Shown: in pieces, positions 32,895-41,428 of the stretch | How the letters are laid out: every line of letters begins with the position of its first letter | How positions within the stretch are numbered: the stretch's first letter is position 1 | Origin: Nocardioides potassii | GTDB lineage: Bacteria; Actinomycetota; Actinomycetes; Propionibacteriales; Nocardioidaceae | Reading direction: 5' to 3' | NCBI RefSeq assembly: GCF_021648885.1 | Contig: NZ_JAKJHZ010000012.1 | Coordinates: forward strand, 124,001 to 188,000 | Length of the DNA stretch: 64,000 bases | Made by a program: the position numbers and the translations under genes | Notes under the pieces: generated by a model | Database searches by the model: none | Seen by the model: only the letters and a program-made list of their open reading frames with translations | What the model was told of the DNA's origin: nothing

Positions 32895-33116
32895 ATGGAC
32901 GACACACAGGCCAGCGACCCCAACACCGAGAAGACCGACCGGGACGGCAAGGAGGGCCAGGTCTCCGAGACCGCCTCGGAGTTCGGCGAGGAGATCAGCT
33001 CGGGCGACTCGGTCGCCGGGCAGCCCGACCCGCACCCCGGTGAGGTGGACGAGGGTGCCCAGGGCCCCAACGCGATCCCCGACGACCCGACCGGTGAGCA
33101 CCCGCACAAGCCCTGA
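32895..33116 (+). CDS. Small acidic hypothetical protein
   Basis: A 73-aa hydrophilic protein starting MDDTQASDPNTEKTDRDGKE, rich in Asp, Glu, Gly and Pro, without hydrophobic segments; probably disordered. It starts 67 bp from the divergent F420-dependent gene. No family recognised. Its stop codon lies in the first unit of an 11-bp tandem repeat. Confidence 0.6.
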   Translation: MDDTQASDPNTEKTDRDGKEGQVSETASEFGEEISSGDSVAGQPDPHPGEVDEGAQGPNAIPDDPTGEHPHKP

Positions 33117-33142
33117 CGCGGCCCTGATGCGGCCCTGATGCG
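33110..33142. repeat. Three 11-bp tandem units
   Basis: GCCCTGACGCG followed by two copies of GCCCTGATGCG. The first unit contains the stop codon of the small acidic gene; the last ends 14 bp before the SDR start. Unit length is not a multiple of three, but it is outside coding sequence except for that stop. Confidence 0.85.
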
Positions 33143-33156
33143 GTAGGACTGGTGCC

Positions 33157-33813
33157 ATGAGCAGACCGGTCATCGTCGTCGTGGGTGCAGGACCCGGCGT
33201 GAGCGGGTCGGTGGCCCGCCGCTTCGCCGACGAGGGGTACGACGTCGCGCTGCTGGGCGCTGACCAGCAGGTCCTCGACGACCTCGTGCCCGACCTGGAG
33301 GCGCGGGGCGCCACGGTCGGCCACACGGTCGCCGACGTGACGGACGAGCAGGCCGCGCGGGACGCCGTACGGCGTTTCGGCGAGCACACCGGCCACATCG
33401 ACGTCCTGCACTTCAACCCCAGCGCCTACCGCGAGAAGGACCCGCTCACCCTCAGCGTCCCCGAGCTGCTGGAGGACGTCGCGCTCGGTGTCGGTGCGCT
33501 GCTGACGGTCGCGCAGGCGGCTCGGCCCCACATGTCGGCCGGCGGCCGCATCAGCGTCACCGGCAGCATGGCGGCGGACGAGCCCTGGGAGGGCGCGGCC
33601 TCGCTCGGCGTGCAGAAGGCGGGTGTCCGCAACCTCGTGCACAGCCTCGACAAGGCACTGAGGGGAGACGGCATCCGCGCGGTGTCGGTCACCGTTCGCG
33701 GCACGCTGTCGCGCGAGGGCGCGTTCACCCCCGATCGCGTCGCGGACGCGCTCTGGGACGCGGTCACCACCGACGAGTCGCAGTGGCGCACCGAGGTGCC
33801 GTACCCCGGCTGA
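33157..33813 (+). CDS. Short-chain dehydrogenase/reductase-like protein
   Basis: A 218-aa Rossmann protein with VIVVVGAGPGVSGSVARRFADEG as the nucleotide motif (GAGPGVSG), DVLHFNPSAYREKDPL in place of the usual NNAG, and GGRISVTGSMAADEPWEGAASLGVQKAGVRNLVHSL. The classical YxxxK is not present; a Gln-Lys pair sits near its place, so catalysis may differ. Substrate unknown. Confidence 0.82.
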   Translation: MSRPVIVVVGAGPGVSGSVARRFADEGYDVALLGADQQVLDDLVPDLEARGATVGHTVADVTDEQAARDAVRRFGEHTGHIDVLHFNPSAYREKDPLTLSVPELLEDVALGVGALLTVAQAARPHMSAGGRISVTGSMAADEPWEGAASLGVQKAGVRNLVHSLDKALRGDGIRAVSVTVRGTLSREGAFTPDRVADALWDAVTTDESQWRTEVPYPG

Positions 33814-33816
33814 GCC

Positions 33817-34032
33817 TCAGCGCTTGCGGCCCCACACCAGGTAGGCGATCGGGCCGAGCGGCTGGACCGACAGGACGGGTCCCCAGAGGAGCTTCGGTCC
33901 GCGGACCAGCTCCTTCGGCCGGTCCTTGAGGTCGCGGGCGCACCACGTGGTCAGCGCCATCTCCGCGACGCCGACGGCGACGACGATCCTCTTCTGCGTG
34001 GGGCTCATGTCCGACCAGCTCTTCTTCGCCAT
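33817..34032 (-). CDS. PLDc_N-like small membrane protein
   Basis: A 71-aa protein with a hydrophobic segment (IVVAVGVAEMALTTWCARDL) and the ending LLWGPVLSVQPLGPIAYLVWGRKR. The Gly-Pro-Ile-Ala-Tyr-Leu-Val-Trp-Gly pattern is the core of the PLDc_N family, which occurs as stand-alone small actinobacterial membrane proteins. Function unknown. Its stop is 3 bp from the convergent SDR stop. Confidence 0.75.
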   Translation of the reverse strand: MAKKSWSDMSPTQKRIVVAVGVAEMALTTWCARDLKDRPKELVRGPKLLWGPVLSVQPLGPIAYLVWGRKR

Positions 34033-34059
34033 GGCCGCACCGTAGCGGGCCGGTCCCCG

Positions 34060-34368
34060 TCAGGCGCCGTCGAGGCCGTTGAGCAGGAACCAGAAGACCA
34101 CCAGCCCGACGAACAGGCCGAGCAGTCCCCACCAGATCCCGGTGACGGCCCGCCGCCCGGTGCTCGCCCCCTCCCGCGCCAGCCCCGGAAGGGCGGTGGC
34201 CAGCGCCGCGCCGACCGCGGCCATCGCGAGCAGTGCGACCGGGATGATCCAGTTCTCGGCGTTCCCGCCGTCGCCGGTGTCGGCGAAGTACGCCACGACC
34301 GGCAGCACCACCATGCCGAGGACGATCAGGACGGCGATGCCGACGACGCGCTGGGCTGACCTGGTCAT
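34060..34368 (-). CDS. Hypothetical three-helix membrane protein
   Basis: A 102-aa protein with three hydrophobic helices: VVGIAVLIVLGMVVLPVVAYF, WIIPVALLAMAAVGAALATALPGL and ITGIWWGLLGLFVGLVVFWFLL-like at the C-terminus. No family recognised. It lies between the PLDc_N-like gene and paaZ, in the same direction; relation to phenylacetate metabolism is not apparent. Confidence 0.7.
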   Translation of the reverse strand: MTRSAQRVVGIAVLIVLGMVVLPVVAYFADTGDGGNAENWIIPVALLAMAAVGAALATALPGLAREGASTGRRAVTGIWWGLLGLFVGLVVFWFLLNGLDGA

Positions 34369-34384
34369 GGCGAGAAGGTAGTGG

Positions 34385-36427
34385 TCAGGACTCCCCTCTG
34401 TCCTCCTTCGCCACCAGCGTCAGGACGTCGTAGGTCGCCACGGGCTCGCCGTCGCCGTTGACGACCAGGGCGTCCCAGCGGACCTCGCCGTAGTCGGCGG
34501 TGGCGCGGGGCGTCATCTGCTTGACGGTCAGCGTGACCTGGATCGAGTCGCCGGCCTTGACGGGGGTGAGGAAGCGCAGGTTGTCGACGCCGAAGTTGGC
34601 GAGGACCGGCCCCGGGGCGGGGTCGACGAAGAGCCCGGCCGCCATCGAGACGATGAGGTAGCCGTGGGCGACGATCCCGCCGAAGAGCGGGTTCTGCGCC
34701 GCTGCGTCGGGGTCGGTGTGCGCGTAGAAGGTGTCGCCGGTGAACTCCGAGAAGTGGTCGATGTCGTCGCGCGAGATCACCCGCGGCTCGGACACGATCG
34801 TGTCGCCGACCTCGAGCGTCGCGAGCGAGTGGCGGAACGGGTGCTCCGGCGTCACGGTCCGCCAGGAACCGCGGGTCCAGCGGCCGGTGATGGCGGTGAG
34901 CATGTCGGGGGAGGCCTGGATCGCGGTGCGCTGCATGTGGTGCAGCACGCCGCGCACGCCGCCGAGCTCCTCGCCGCCGCCGGCGCGCCCGGGGCCGCCG
35001 TGGACCAGCATCGGCAGGGGAGAGCCGTGGCCGGTGGACTCCGGGGCGTCGTCGCGGTCGAGGACCAGGATCCGGCCGTGCCACGGCGCGAGGCCGAGGA
35101 CCACGGTCCGTGCGACGGCCGGGTCGTGGGTCACGACCGAGCCGACGAGGGAGCCCCTGCCGCGCGCGGCCAGGGTGACGGCCTCGTCGAGGGAGTCGTA
35201 CGACATCACGGTCGACACCGGGCCGAAGGGCTCGACGTCGTGCGGCTCCACCGCGCCGGTGCGGGCCCTGAGCAGGACCGGCGACATGAAGGCGCCGCGC
35301 TCGCCGTCGCCGGCGAACCCGGTCGTCGCGATCGGGTCGCCGTGGACCACGTCGGCGGACGAGCGGAGCGCCTCGACGGCCTTGCGCACCTCCTCGCGCT
35401 GGCCGAGGGAGGCGAGCGGGCCCATCCGGACGGACTCGTCGCCGGGGTGGCCGACCGTGATCGTCGCAAGCCTGGCGCTGATCGCCTCGGTCATCTCGTC
35501 GGCCACCGCGGAGGGCACGATCACACGGCGGATCGCCGTGCACTTCTGGCCCGCCTTGGCGGTCATCTCGGTGACGACGCCCTTCACGAAGAGGTCCCAC
35601 TCGGGGTCGCTCGACGTCACGTCAGGGCCGAGGACCGAGCAGTTGAGGGAGTCGGCCTCGACCTGCAGCGTCACGCCGCCGTGCAGGACGGACGGGTGCT
35701 GGCGGAGGATCCCGGCGGTGTGCGCCGAGCCGGTGAAGGCGACCGAGTCCTGGACGCCGAGGTGGTCGAGCAGGTCGCCGGCCGAGCCGGACAGCAGCTG
35801 GAGCGAGCCCTCGGGCAGGATCCCCGACTCGATGATCCGGCGCACGACGAGCTCGGTGAGGTACGCCGTCTGGCTGGCGGGCTTGACGATCGACGGCAGG
35901 CCGGCGACGAAGGCCGGCGCGAGCTTCTCGAGCATGCCCCAGACGGGGAAGTTGAAGGCGTTGATCTGCACGGCGACCCCGGGTCGCGACGTGTAGACGT
36001 GCTGCCCCAGGAAGACACCGGTGCGACCGAGCTGCTCGAGGTCGCCGTCGCAGACGACGATGTCGTTGGGCAGCTCGCGCCGCGCCTTGGACGAGTAGCT
36101 GAAGACCGTGCCGAAGCCGCCGTCGATGTCGATCCACGAGTCGCGCCGCGTGGCCCCCGTCGAGAGCGAGACCTCGTAGAGCTCGTCCTTGAGCCCGGTG
36201 AGGTGCGTGGCCACCTCCTTGAGCAGCAGCGCCCGTTCGTGGAACGTCCGCTCCCGGATCGCGGGACCGCCGACCGTGCGGGCGTGGTGGGTCATCTCGC
36301 CGAGGTCGAGGCCCGCGCTGGAGATGCGCGCGACCTCCTCACCCGTCGCGGCGTCGAGCAGCGGGTCGCCCTCCGCCGAGGCGGCGTACCAGCGGCCGGC
36401 GGCGTAGCTCTCGAGCAGTCGGCTCAC
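34385..36427 (-). CDS. paaZ: PaaZ: oxepin-CoA hydrolase / semialdehyde dehydrogenase
   Basis: A 680-aa bifunctional enzyme of phenylacetate catabolism, the same length as the E. coli protein. Residues 1 to about 520 are an aldehyde dehydrogenase domain: VQINAFNFPVWGMLEKLAPAF, SIVKPASQTAYLTELVVRRI, VAFTGSAHTAGIL and the catalytic Cys in AGQKCTAIRRVIVP. Residues about 540-680 are a MaoC-like hydratase domain (FSEFTGDTFYAHTDPDAAAQ; GGIVAHGYLIVSMAAGLF). It opens the oxepin-CoA ring and oxidises the resulting semialdehyde to the CoA acid. GTG 36427 has GGAGG close upstream. It diverges from paaA with a shared regulatory region. Confidence 0.95.
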   Translation of the reverse strand: MSRLLESYAAGRWYAASAEGDPLLDAATGEEVARISSAGLDLGEMTHHARTVGGPAIRERTFHERALLLKEVATHLTGLKDELYEVSLSTGATRRDSWIDIDGGFGTVFSYSSKARRELPNDIVVCDGDLEQLGRTGVFLGQHVYTSRPGVAVQINAFNFPVWGMLEKLAPAFVAGLPSIVKPASQTAYLTELVVRRIIESGILPEGSLQLLSGSAGDLLDHLGVQDSVAFTGSAHTAGILRQHPSVLHGGVTLQVEADSLNCSVLGPDVTSSDPEWDLFVKGVVTEMTAKAGQKCTAIRRVIVPSAVADEMTEAISARLATITVGHPGDESVRMGPLASLGQREEVRKAVEALRSSADVVHGDPIATTGFAGDGERGAFMSPVLLRARTGAVEPHDVEPFGPVSTVMSYDSLDEAVTLAARGRGSLVGSVVTHDPAVARTVVLGLAPWHGRILVLDRDDAPESTGHGSPLPMLVHGGPGRAGGGEELGGVRGVLHHMQRTAIQASPDMLTAITGRWTRGSWRTVTPEHPFRHSLATLEVGDTIVSEPRVISRDDIDHFSEFTGDTFYAHTDPDAAAQNPLFGGIVAHGYLIVSMAAGLFVDPAPGPVLANFGVDNLRFLTPVKAGDSIQVTLTVKQMTPRATADYGEVRWDALVVNGDGEPVATYDVLTLVAKEDRGES

Positions 36428-36481
36428 GGGGTTCCTCCAGGTCGGGGCAGTGCCGGACCGGTGTCGCGGTCGCGGATTGCG

Positions 36482-36510
36482 TGGCAGGGTGACTGGTGAC
36501 ACACTAATAC
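36482..36510 (+). promoter_or_regulatory. Putative paaA promoter
   Basis: TGGCAG (36482-36487), a 17-nt spacer and TAATAC (36505-36510) form a plausible -35/-10 pair in the paaZ-paaA divergent region. Initiation near 36517 would fall inside the palindrome at 36513-36524. The -35 is weak (three of six). Confidence 0.45.
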
Positions 36511-36512
36511 CA

Positions 36513-36524
36513 GACCGATCGGTC
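36513..36524. promoter_or_regulatory. Probable PaaR-type operator
   Basis: GACCGATCGGTC is a perfect 12-bp palindrome in the 121-bp paaZ-paaA gap. Its right side, CGATCGGTCAGT (36516-36527), fits the right half of the Corynebacterium glutamicum PaaR motif as I recall it (CGnnCGGTnAGT); the left half does not fit. A TetR regulator lies at 40793-41383 in the same cluster. Confidence 0.65.
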
Positions 36525-36548
36525 AGTAAATCCCATGGTGGAGGTGGC

Positions 36549-37514
36549 ATGACGCTCGCTGAGGCCCCGTCCGAGACCCCGTCCGAGCAGGCGCTCGAGG
36601 CGCACTTCGAGGCGACGATCGCGCGCAACGACCGGATCGAGCCGCGCGACTGGATGCCGGAGGGCTACCGCAGGACGCTCGTGCGCCAGATCGCGCAGCA
36701 CGCGCACAGCGAGATCATCGGCATGCAGCCCGAGGGCAACTGGATCACCCGTGCCCCGAGCCTGCGCCGCAAGGCGATCCTGCTCGCCAAGGTCCAGGAC
36801 GAGGCCGGCCACGGGCTCTACCTCTACTCCGCGGCCGAGACCCTCGGCGTCTCCCGGACGGAGCTCATCGAGCTGCTGATCTCGGGACGGCAGAAGTACT
36901 CCTCGATCTTCAACTACCCGACCCTCTCGTACGCCGACGTCGGCACGATCGGCTGGCTCGTCGACGGCGCCGCGATCTGCAACCAGGTGCCGCTGTGCCG
37001 CACCTCCTACGGCCCCTACGGCCGCGCGATGATCCGCGTCTGCAAGGAGGAGTCCTTCCACCAGCGGCAGGGCTACGAGCTGCTGATGACGATGATGCGC
37101 GGCACCGACGAGCAGCGCGCGATGGTGCAGGAGTCGGTCGACCGCTTCTGGTGGCCGGCGCTGATGATGTTCGGCCCGCCCGACGCGGACTCGCCCAACA
37201 CCGCCCAGTCGATGGCATGGGGGATCAAGCGCAACACCAATGACGAGCTGCGCCAGAAGTTCGTCGACATGTCGGTCCCGCAGGCCGAGGCGCTCGGCGT
37301 GACGCTGCCCGACCCCGAGCTCCGGTGGAACGAGGAGCGCGGCCAGCACGACTTCGGCCAGCCCGACTGGGAGGAGTTCATGCAGGGCGTGAAGGGCAAC
37401 GGCCCCTGCAACGCCCAGCGCATGGCCCACCGTCGTCGCGCCCACGAGGACGGCGCCTGGGTGCGCGAGGCTGCGACGGCCTACGCCGCGAAGCAGCGAG
37501 GGGCGAGCGCATGA
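36549..37514 (+). CDS. paaA: PaaA, catalytic subunit of phenylacetyl-CoA epoxidase
   Basis: The 321-aa di-iron subunit of the multicomponent monooxygenase that converts phenylacetyl-CoA to its 1,2-epoxide. The iron-binding ExxH motifs are visible in AKVQDEAGHGLYLYSAAETLG and CKEESFHQRQGYELLM. SYGPYGRAMIRVCKEE and WGIKRNTNDELRQKFVDM are typical of the subunit. GGTGG rather than a full Shine-Dalgarno precedes the ATG. It is first in the paaABCDE-paaI operon, and paaB overlaps its stop. Confidence 0.97.
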   Translation: MTLAEAPSETPSEQALEAHFEATIARNDRIEPRDWMPEGYRRTLVRQIAQHAHSEIIGMQPEGNWITRAPSLRRKAILLAKVQDEAGHGLYLYSAAETLGVSRTELIELLISGRQKYSSIFNYPTLSYADVGTIGWLVDGAAICNQVPLCRTSYGPYGRAMIRVCKEESFHQRQGYELLMTMMRGTDEQRAMVQESVDRFWWPALMMFGPPDADSPNTAQSMAWGIKRNTNDELRQKFVDMSVPQAEALGVTLPDPELRWNEERGQHDFGQPDWEEFMQGVKGNGPCNAQRMAHRRRAHEDGAWVREAATAYAAKQRGASA

Positions 37515-37873
37515 GCAACCTCTCCGCCGAGGGCGGGCACGGCGCCGTACCGCTGGAGGGCGTGCCGACAGGTGAGGGCGTCCCGGCGCCCGAGCCCGAG
37601 TGGCCGCTCTACGAGGTGTTCGTCCGCGGCAAGCGCGGGCTCAACCACGTCCACGTCGGCTCGCTGCACGCCGCCGACGACCGGATGGCGCTGCTGCACG
37701 CCCGCGACGTCTACACCCGCCGCAACGAGGGCGTCAGCATCTGGGTCGTCCGTGCCGACGCGATCACCGCGTCGAGCCCCGACGAGAAGGACCCGATGTT
37801 CGCGCCGAGCGGCGACAAGGTCTACCGCCACCCGACCTTCTACGACATCCCCGACAACGTCCCCCACATGTAA
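37511..37873 (+). CDS. paaB: PaaB, epoxidase subunit
   Basis: The 120-aa small subunit of the epoxidase complex. The conserved core PEWPLYEVFVRGKRGLNHVHVGSLHAADDRMALLHARDVYTRRNEGVSIWVV and the ending FAPSGDKVYRHPTFYDIPDNV are diagnostic. The N-terminal 30 residues are a Gly/Pro-rich extension. The ATG overlaps the paaA stop; paaC starts at the last base of its own stop. Confidence 0.96.
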   Translation: MSNLSAEGGHGAVPLEGVPTGEGVPAPEPEWPLYEVFVRGKRGLNHVHVGSLHAADDRMALLHARDVYTRRNEGVSIWVVRADAITASSPDEKDPMFAPSGDKVYRHPTFYDIPDNVPHM

Positions 37874-38811
37874 TGACTGAGCACATCCACACCTCGCCCG
37901 AGGACGAGCACGAGAGCGCCTACAGCGGCCTGCTCGTCAACGACGCCCACTGGGCGTTCGGCACCGACTTCGAGGACCCGCTGGCGGGCGTCGACACGAC
38001 GATCCCGGACGGCGTCGACGCGGCGACGCTGGCGACGTACGCCCTGATGCTGGGCGACGACTCGCTCGTGATGTCGCACCGGATCTCGGAGTGGACGAGC
38101 AACGCGCCCGACCTCGAGGACGACATCGCGCTGTCCAACATCGCGCTGGACCTGCTCGGCCAGGCGCGGCTGCTGCTGGCGCGCGCGGCCAAGGCCGACG
38201 AGTCGATCGTCCCGCGGCTGCCGGAGGGCTCGCCCGCCCCGCCCGAGGACGCGCTCGCGTTCTTCCGCGAGGCCCACCAGCTCCGCAACGTCCGCCTCGC
38301 CGAGCTGGTCAACGGCGACTTCGCCGAGGCGACCGTGCGGGTGCTGCTGTTCTCGGTCTGGCGTCTCGCGTTGTTCGAGCGGCTGCGCGAGAGCCGCGAC
38401 CACGTGCTCGCCGCGGTCGCCGCGAAGGGCGTCAAGGAGCTGGCCTACCACCGCGACTACGCCGCACGCTGGTTCGTCACCCTTGCCCACGGGACCGACG
38501 AGTCCCGCCGCCGCCTGCTGACGGCGTACGACGCCCTCTGGCCGCTGTGGCCCGAGCTGTTCGACACCCACCCGGTCGAGGCGGCCGCCGCCGAGGCGGG
38601 CGTCGGGGTCGACCCGGCGACCGTCCGCGAGGCGGCCGAGGGCGTGCTCGACCAGGTCCTCGCCGCGGCCGACATCGAGCGGTCCGAGGCGCCCCGGCGC
38701 TCGGGCGTGCTCGGGAGGACCGGCCGTGACGGGATGCACGGCGAGCCGTTGAGCAGGATGCTCGCAGAGATGCAGTCCGTCGCGCGGGCGCACCCGATGG
38801 GCCAGTGGTGA
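37873..38811 (+). CDS. paaC: PaaC, structural subunit of the epoxidase
   Basis: A 312-aa ferritin-like subunit that pairs with PaaA but lacks the catalytic iron. LMLGDDSLVMSHRISEWTSNAPDLEDDIALSNIALDLLGQARLLL and LAYHRDYAARWFVTLAHGTDESRRR are typical. Residues 1-35 form a hydrophilic extension. The TAATG junction with paaB and TGATG junction with paaD indicate coupled translation. Confidence 0.96.
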   Translation: MTEHIHTSPEDEHESAYSGLLVNDAHWAFGTDFEDPLAGVDTTIPDGVDAATLATYALMLGDDSLVMSHRISEWTSNAPDLEDDIALSNIALDLLGQARLLLARAAKADESIVPRLPEGSPAPPEDALAFFREAHQLRNVRLAELVNGDFAEATVRVLLFSVWRLALFERLRESRDHVLAAVAAKGVKELAYHRDYAARWFVTLAHGTDESRRRLLTAYDALWPLWPELFDTHPVEAAAAEAGVGVDPATVREAAEGVLDQVLAAADIERSEAPRRSGVLGRTGRDGMHGEPLSRMLAEMQSVARAHPMGQW

Positions 38812-39329
38812 TGGGGATGAGGCTGATGAGTCGGAAGGCCGAGCGGGCGCGCCGGGTGGCCGAGCGGGTCACCGACCCCGAGCTGCCGATGCTCTCGCTC
38901 GCCGACCTGGGCGTGCTGCGCGACGTCGACGTGGTGGGTGACTCGCACGTCGTCGTCGACATCACCCCGACCTACTCCGGCTGTCCCGCGATGGCGGCCA
39001 TGCGCGACGACCTCGTGCGCGAGCTCACCGGAGCCGGGTTCGACACGGTCGAGGTGCGGGTGAGCCTGCACCCCGCGTGGACCACCGACTGGATCACCCC
39101 GGCCGGCCGCGCCGCGCTCGCCGCAGCGGGCATCTCGCCGCCCGGGCCGGCGCCGTCCACCAGCGGCCCGATCCCGCTGTCGCTCCTGCCGACCGCCCGC
39201 CAGGTGCGTTGCCCGCAGTGCGGCTCGCCCGCCACCGAGCTCGTCTCGGAGTTCGGCTCGACCGCGTGCAAGGCGCAGTACCGCTGCACCGCCTGCCTCG
39301 AGCCGTTCGACCACGTCAAGGAGATCTGA
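38811..39329 (+). CDS. paaD: PaaD, Fe-S maturation-type subunit
   Basis: A 172-aa protein with an N-terminal MIP18/DUF59 domain (VTDPELPMLSLADLGVLRDVDV; ITPTYSGCPAMAAMRDDL) and a C-terminal four-cysteine motif: VRCPQCGSPATELVS and YRCTACLEPF. PaaD is needed for the epoxidase in vivo, probably for Fe-S assembly of PaaE. ATG 38811 is preferred; GTG at 38805 and 38808 are alternatives. Confidence 0.95.
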   Translation: MGMRLMSRKAERARRVAERVTDPELPMLSLADLGVLRDVDVVGDSHVVVDITPTYSGCPAMAAMRDDLVRELTGAGFDTVEVRVSLHPAWTTDWITPAGRAALAAAGISPPGPAPSTSGPIPLSLLPTARQVRCPQCGSPATELVSEFGSTACKAQYRCTACLEPFDHVKEI

Positions 39330-39331
39330 GC

Positions 39332-40399
39332 GTGGCACCCCGTCAAGGTCAGGCCTTCCACCAGCTGACGGTCCGCGACGTCGAGCCGCTGACGGACGAC
39401 TCGGCGGCGGTCACCTTCGACGTGCCCGACGACCTGCGCGAGCTCTTCGCCTTCGAGCCGGGGGAGGCGCTCACGCTCCGCCGCGTCGTCGACGGTGTCG
39501 AGCACCGCCGCACCTACTCCATCTGCGCGCCCGCCGGCGCCGCCCCGCGCATCGGCGTGCGCGAGATCCCCGACGGGATGTTCTCGTCGTGGCTCATCCA
39601 CCAGGTCCGGCCGGGGGAGACCGTCGAGGTGGCCGAGCCGTCGGGCAGCTTCCGCGCCGACCCGGCGAGCCCCGGGCGTCACCTCTGCATCGCGGCGGGC
39701 TCGGGCATCACCCCGATGCTGTCCATCGCCGCATCCGTCCTGGCCAACCCGGCGAGCTCGGTGACGATGCTCTACGGCAACCGCGAGACGACGTCGGTGA
39801 TGTTCGCCGAGGAGCTCAGCGACCTCAAGAACCTCCACGGCTCGCGCTTCGACCTCGTCCACGTGCTCTCGCGCGAGCCCCGCGACGTCGAGCTCTTCTC
39901 GGGTCGCCTCGACGCCGACCGGCTGCGCCGGCTGCTGCCGGTCAAGGTGGCCCTCGGCTCGATCGACCACGTCTGGTTGTGCGGCCCGCTCGGCCTCGTC
40001 CAGGACGCGCGTACGGTGCTGGAGGAGCTGGGCGTGCCGAAGGAGAAGGTCCACTTCGAGCTGTTCTTCGTCGACGAGCCGCCGCCGACGCTGCGCCACG
40101 CCGACCGCGTGGTCGAGGGCGTGACCAGCGAGGTGACCGTCGTCCTCGACGGCCGTACGACGACCACGCCGATGGCGCGCGACGCGACGGTGCTCGACTC
40201 CGCCCAGGCCGTGCGCAGCGACCTGCCGTTCGCCTGCAAGGGCGGCGTGTGCGGCACCTGCCGGGCGAAGGTCGTCGACGGCGACGTCGAGATGGTGCGC
40301 AACTACGCCCTCGAGCCCGCCGAGGTAGAGCAGCAGTTCGTGCTGACCTGCCAGACCTACCCGGTCAGCGACGCGGTGACCGTCGACTTCGATGCCTGA
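39332..40399 (+). CDS. paaE: PaaE, NADPH reductase of the epoxidase
   Basis: A 355-aa reductase: FAD domain (RRTYSICAPAG), NAD(P) domain (LCIAAGSGITPMLSIAASVL; VWLCGPLGLVQ) and C-terminal 2Fe-2S domain with cluster cysteines in FACKGGVCGTCRAKVV plus LTCQT. It passes electrons from NADPH to PaaA. GTG 39332 is 2 nt after paaD. The 3-prime end overlaps paaI by 8 bp. The C-terminal fusion is the same order as in the desaturase reductase at 5406-6482, but the two differ throughout. Confidence 0.95.
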   Translation: MAPRQGQAFHQLTVRDVEPLTDDSAAVTFDVPDDLRELFAFEPGEALTLRRVVDGVEHRRTYSICAPAGAAPRIGVREIPDGMFSSWLIHQVRPGETVEVAEPSGSFRADPASPGRHLCIAAGSGITPMLSIAASVLANPASSVTMLYGNRETTSVMFAEELSDLKNLHGSRFDLVHVLSREPRDVELFSGRLDADRLRRLLPVKVALGSIDHVWLCGPLGLVQDARTVLEELGVPKEKVHFELFFVDEPPPTLRHADRVVEGVTSEVTVVLDGRTTTTPMARDATVLDSAQAVRSDLPFACKGGVCGTCRAKVVDGDVEMVRNYALEPAEVEQQFVLTCQTYPVSDAVTVDFDA

Positions 40400-40796
40400 C
40401 GCCGCGCGTGAGATGTGGGCCGCCGACACGGCCAGCGCGGCCCTGGGCATCGAGCTGGTCGACATCGGCCCGGGCGCCGCACGGGTGTCGATGCTCGTGC
40501 GCCCCGACATGGTCAACGGCCACGACCTCTGCCACGGCGGGCTGATCGCGACCCTCGCCGACTCGGCGTTCGCGCTCGCGTGCAACTCCCACGGTCCCGT
40601 CACCGTGGCCGCCGGCTTCAGCATCGACTTCCTGGCTCCCGGTCGGCTCGGCCAGGTGCTCCATGCCGACGCGCGGAAGGTGTCGCTGCGTGGCCGCTCC
40701 GGCGTGTACGACGTCACGGTGCGCGCCGACGACCCCGACACCGGTGAGGTGATCGCGGAGTTCCGCGGCCGGAGCCGGGTGCTGCCGTCGCGCTAG
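40392..40796 (+). CDS. paaI: PaaI, hotdog-fold thioesterase
   Basis: A 134-aa thioesterase thought to release CoA from dead-end phenylacetyl-CoA derivatives. The motif GHDLCHGGLIATLADSAFALACNSHG carries the catalytic-type Asp, and VTVAAGFSIDFLAPGRLGQVL is family-typical. It overlaps the end of paaE and its stop interlocks with that of the convergent TetR gene (CTAG at 40793-40796). Confidence 0.92.
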   Translation: MPDAAREMWAADTASAALGIELVDIGPGAARVSMLVRPDMVNGHDLCHGGLIATLADSAFALACNSHGPVTVAAGFSIDFLAPGRLGQVLHADARKVSLRGRSGVYDVTVRADDPDTGEVIAEFRGRSRVLPSR

Positions 40797-41383
40797 CGAC
40801 GGGCGAGACCGTCGAACGCAAGGGTGGTCACGGCGTCGGCGACCGCTTGGACGTCGGGGTCGCTGCGCAGCCACTCGGTCATCGAGTTGACCATCCCGAA
40901 GAGGAGGCGGCTGGTGAGCAGCGGCTCGAGGTCGCCGCGGATCGCGCCGTCCTCGGCCGCCTCGCGCACCATCTCCGCCAGTCGGTGGTCGATCTCGCGG
41001 CGCCGCTGCAGGGCGGCCTGCTCGGTGGGCGTGTTGCCGCGCACCCGCAGGAGCAGGGTGACCGCCGGGAGGTGGTCGACCAGGACGACGACGCTGCCGC
41101 GTACAGCCGCACGCAGGCGCTCGCCCGCGTCCAGCCCGGTCGTCGCCCCCACCTCGTCCAAGGAGGCGGTGAGGGCGTCGAGGGCCTCGTCCACCGCGCT
41201 CTCGAGCAGGTGCTCCTTGCTCGGCACGTGGTGGTAGATCGCCGACTTGGTGAGCCCGAGCTCGCGGGCCAGGTCACCCATGCTCGTGGCGTCGTAGCCT
41301 TGCCGGTTGAAGAGCTCGACGGCGACCCGGAGGACCGACTGCTGGTCGTGGCCCGGCCGGCCGCGCCGCGCGCGCTCTGACAT
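40793..41383 (-). CDS. TetR-family regulator, probable PaaR
   Basis: A 196-aa TetR repressor. Residues 12-58 form the helix-turn-helix (SVLRVAVELFNRQGYDATSMGDLARELGLTKSAIYHHVPSKEHLLESAV). The C-terminal domain includes VDHLPAVTLLLRVRGNTPTE. Its position between paaI and paaK, and the palindrome at 36513-36524, support control by phenylacetyl-CoA as for actinobacterial PaaR. It diverges from paaK over 45 bp; GAACGTTC at 41388-41395 there is too short to assign. Confidence 0.85.
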   Translation of the reverse strand: MSERARRGRPGHDQQSVLRVAVELFNRQGYDATSMGDLARELGLTKSAIYHHVPSKEHLLESAVDEALDALTASLDEVGATTGLDAGERLRAAVRGSVVVLVDHLPAVTLLLRVRGNTPTEQAALQRRREIDHRLAEMVREAAEDGAIRGDLEPLLTSRLLFGMVNSMTEWLRSDPDVQAVADAVTTLAFDGLARR

Positions 41384-41428
41384 GGATGAACGTTCTCACG
41401 ACAGCCGCTCGCCCCGGAGGAGCACACC

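Noticed and set aside
41388..41395. GAACGTTC between the TetR gene and paaK as a PaaR site
   Set aside because: Eight bases only and unlike the site at paaA.
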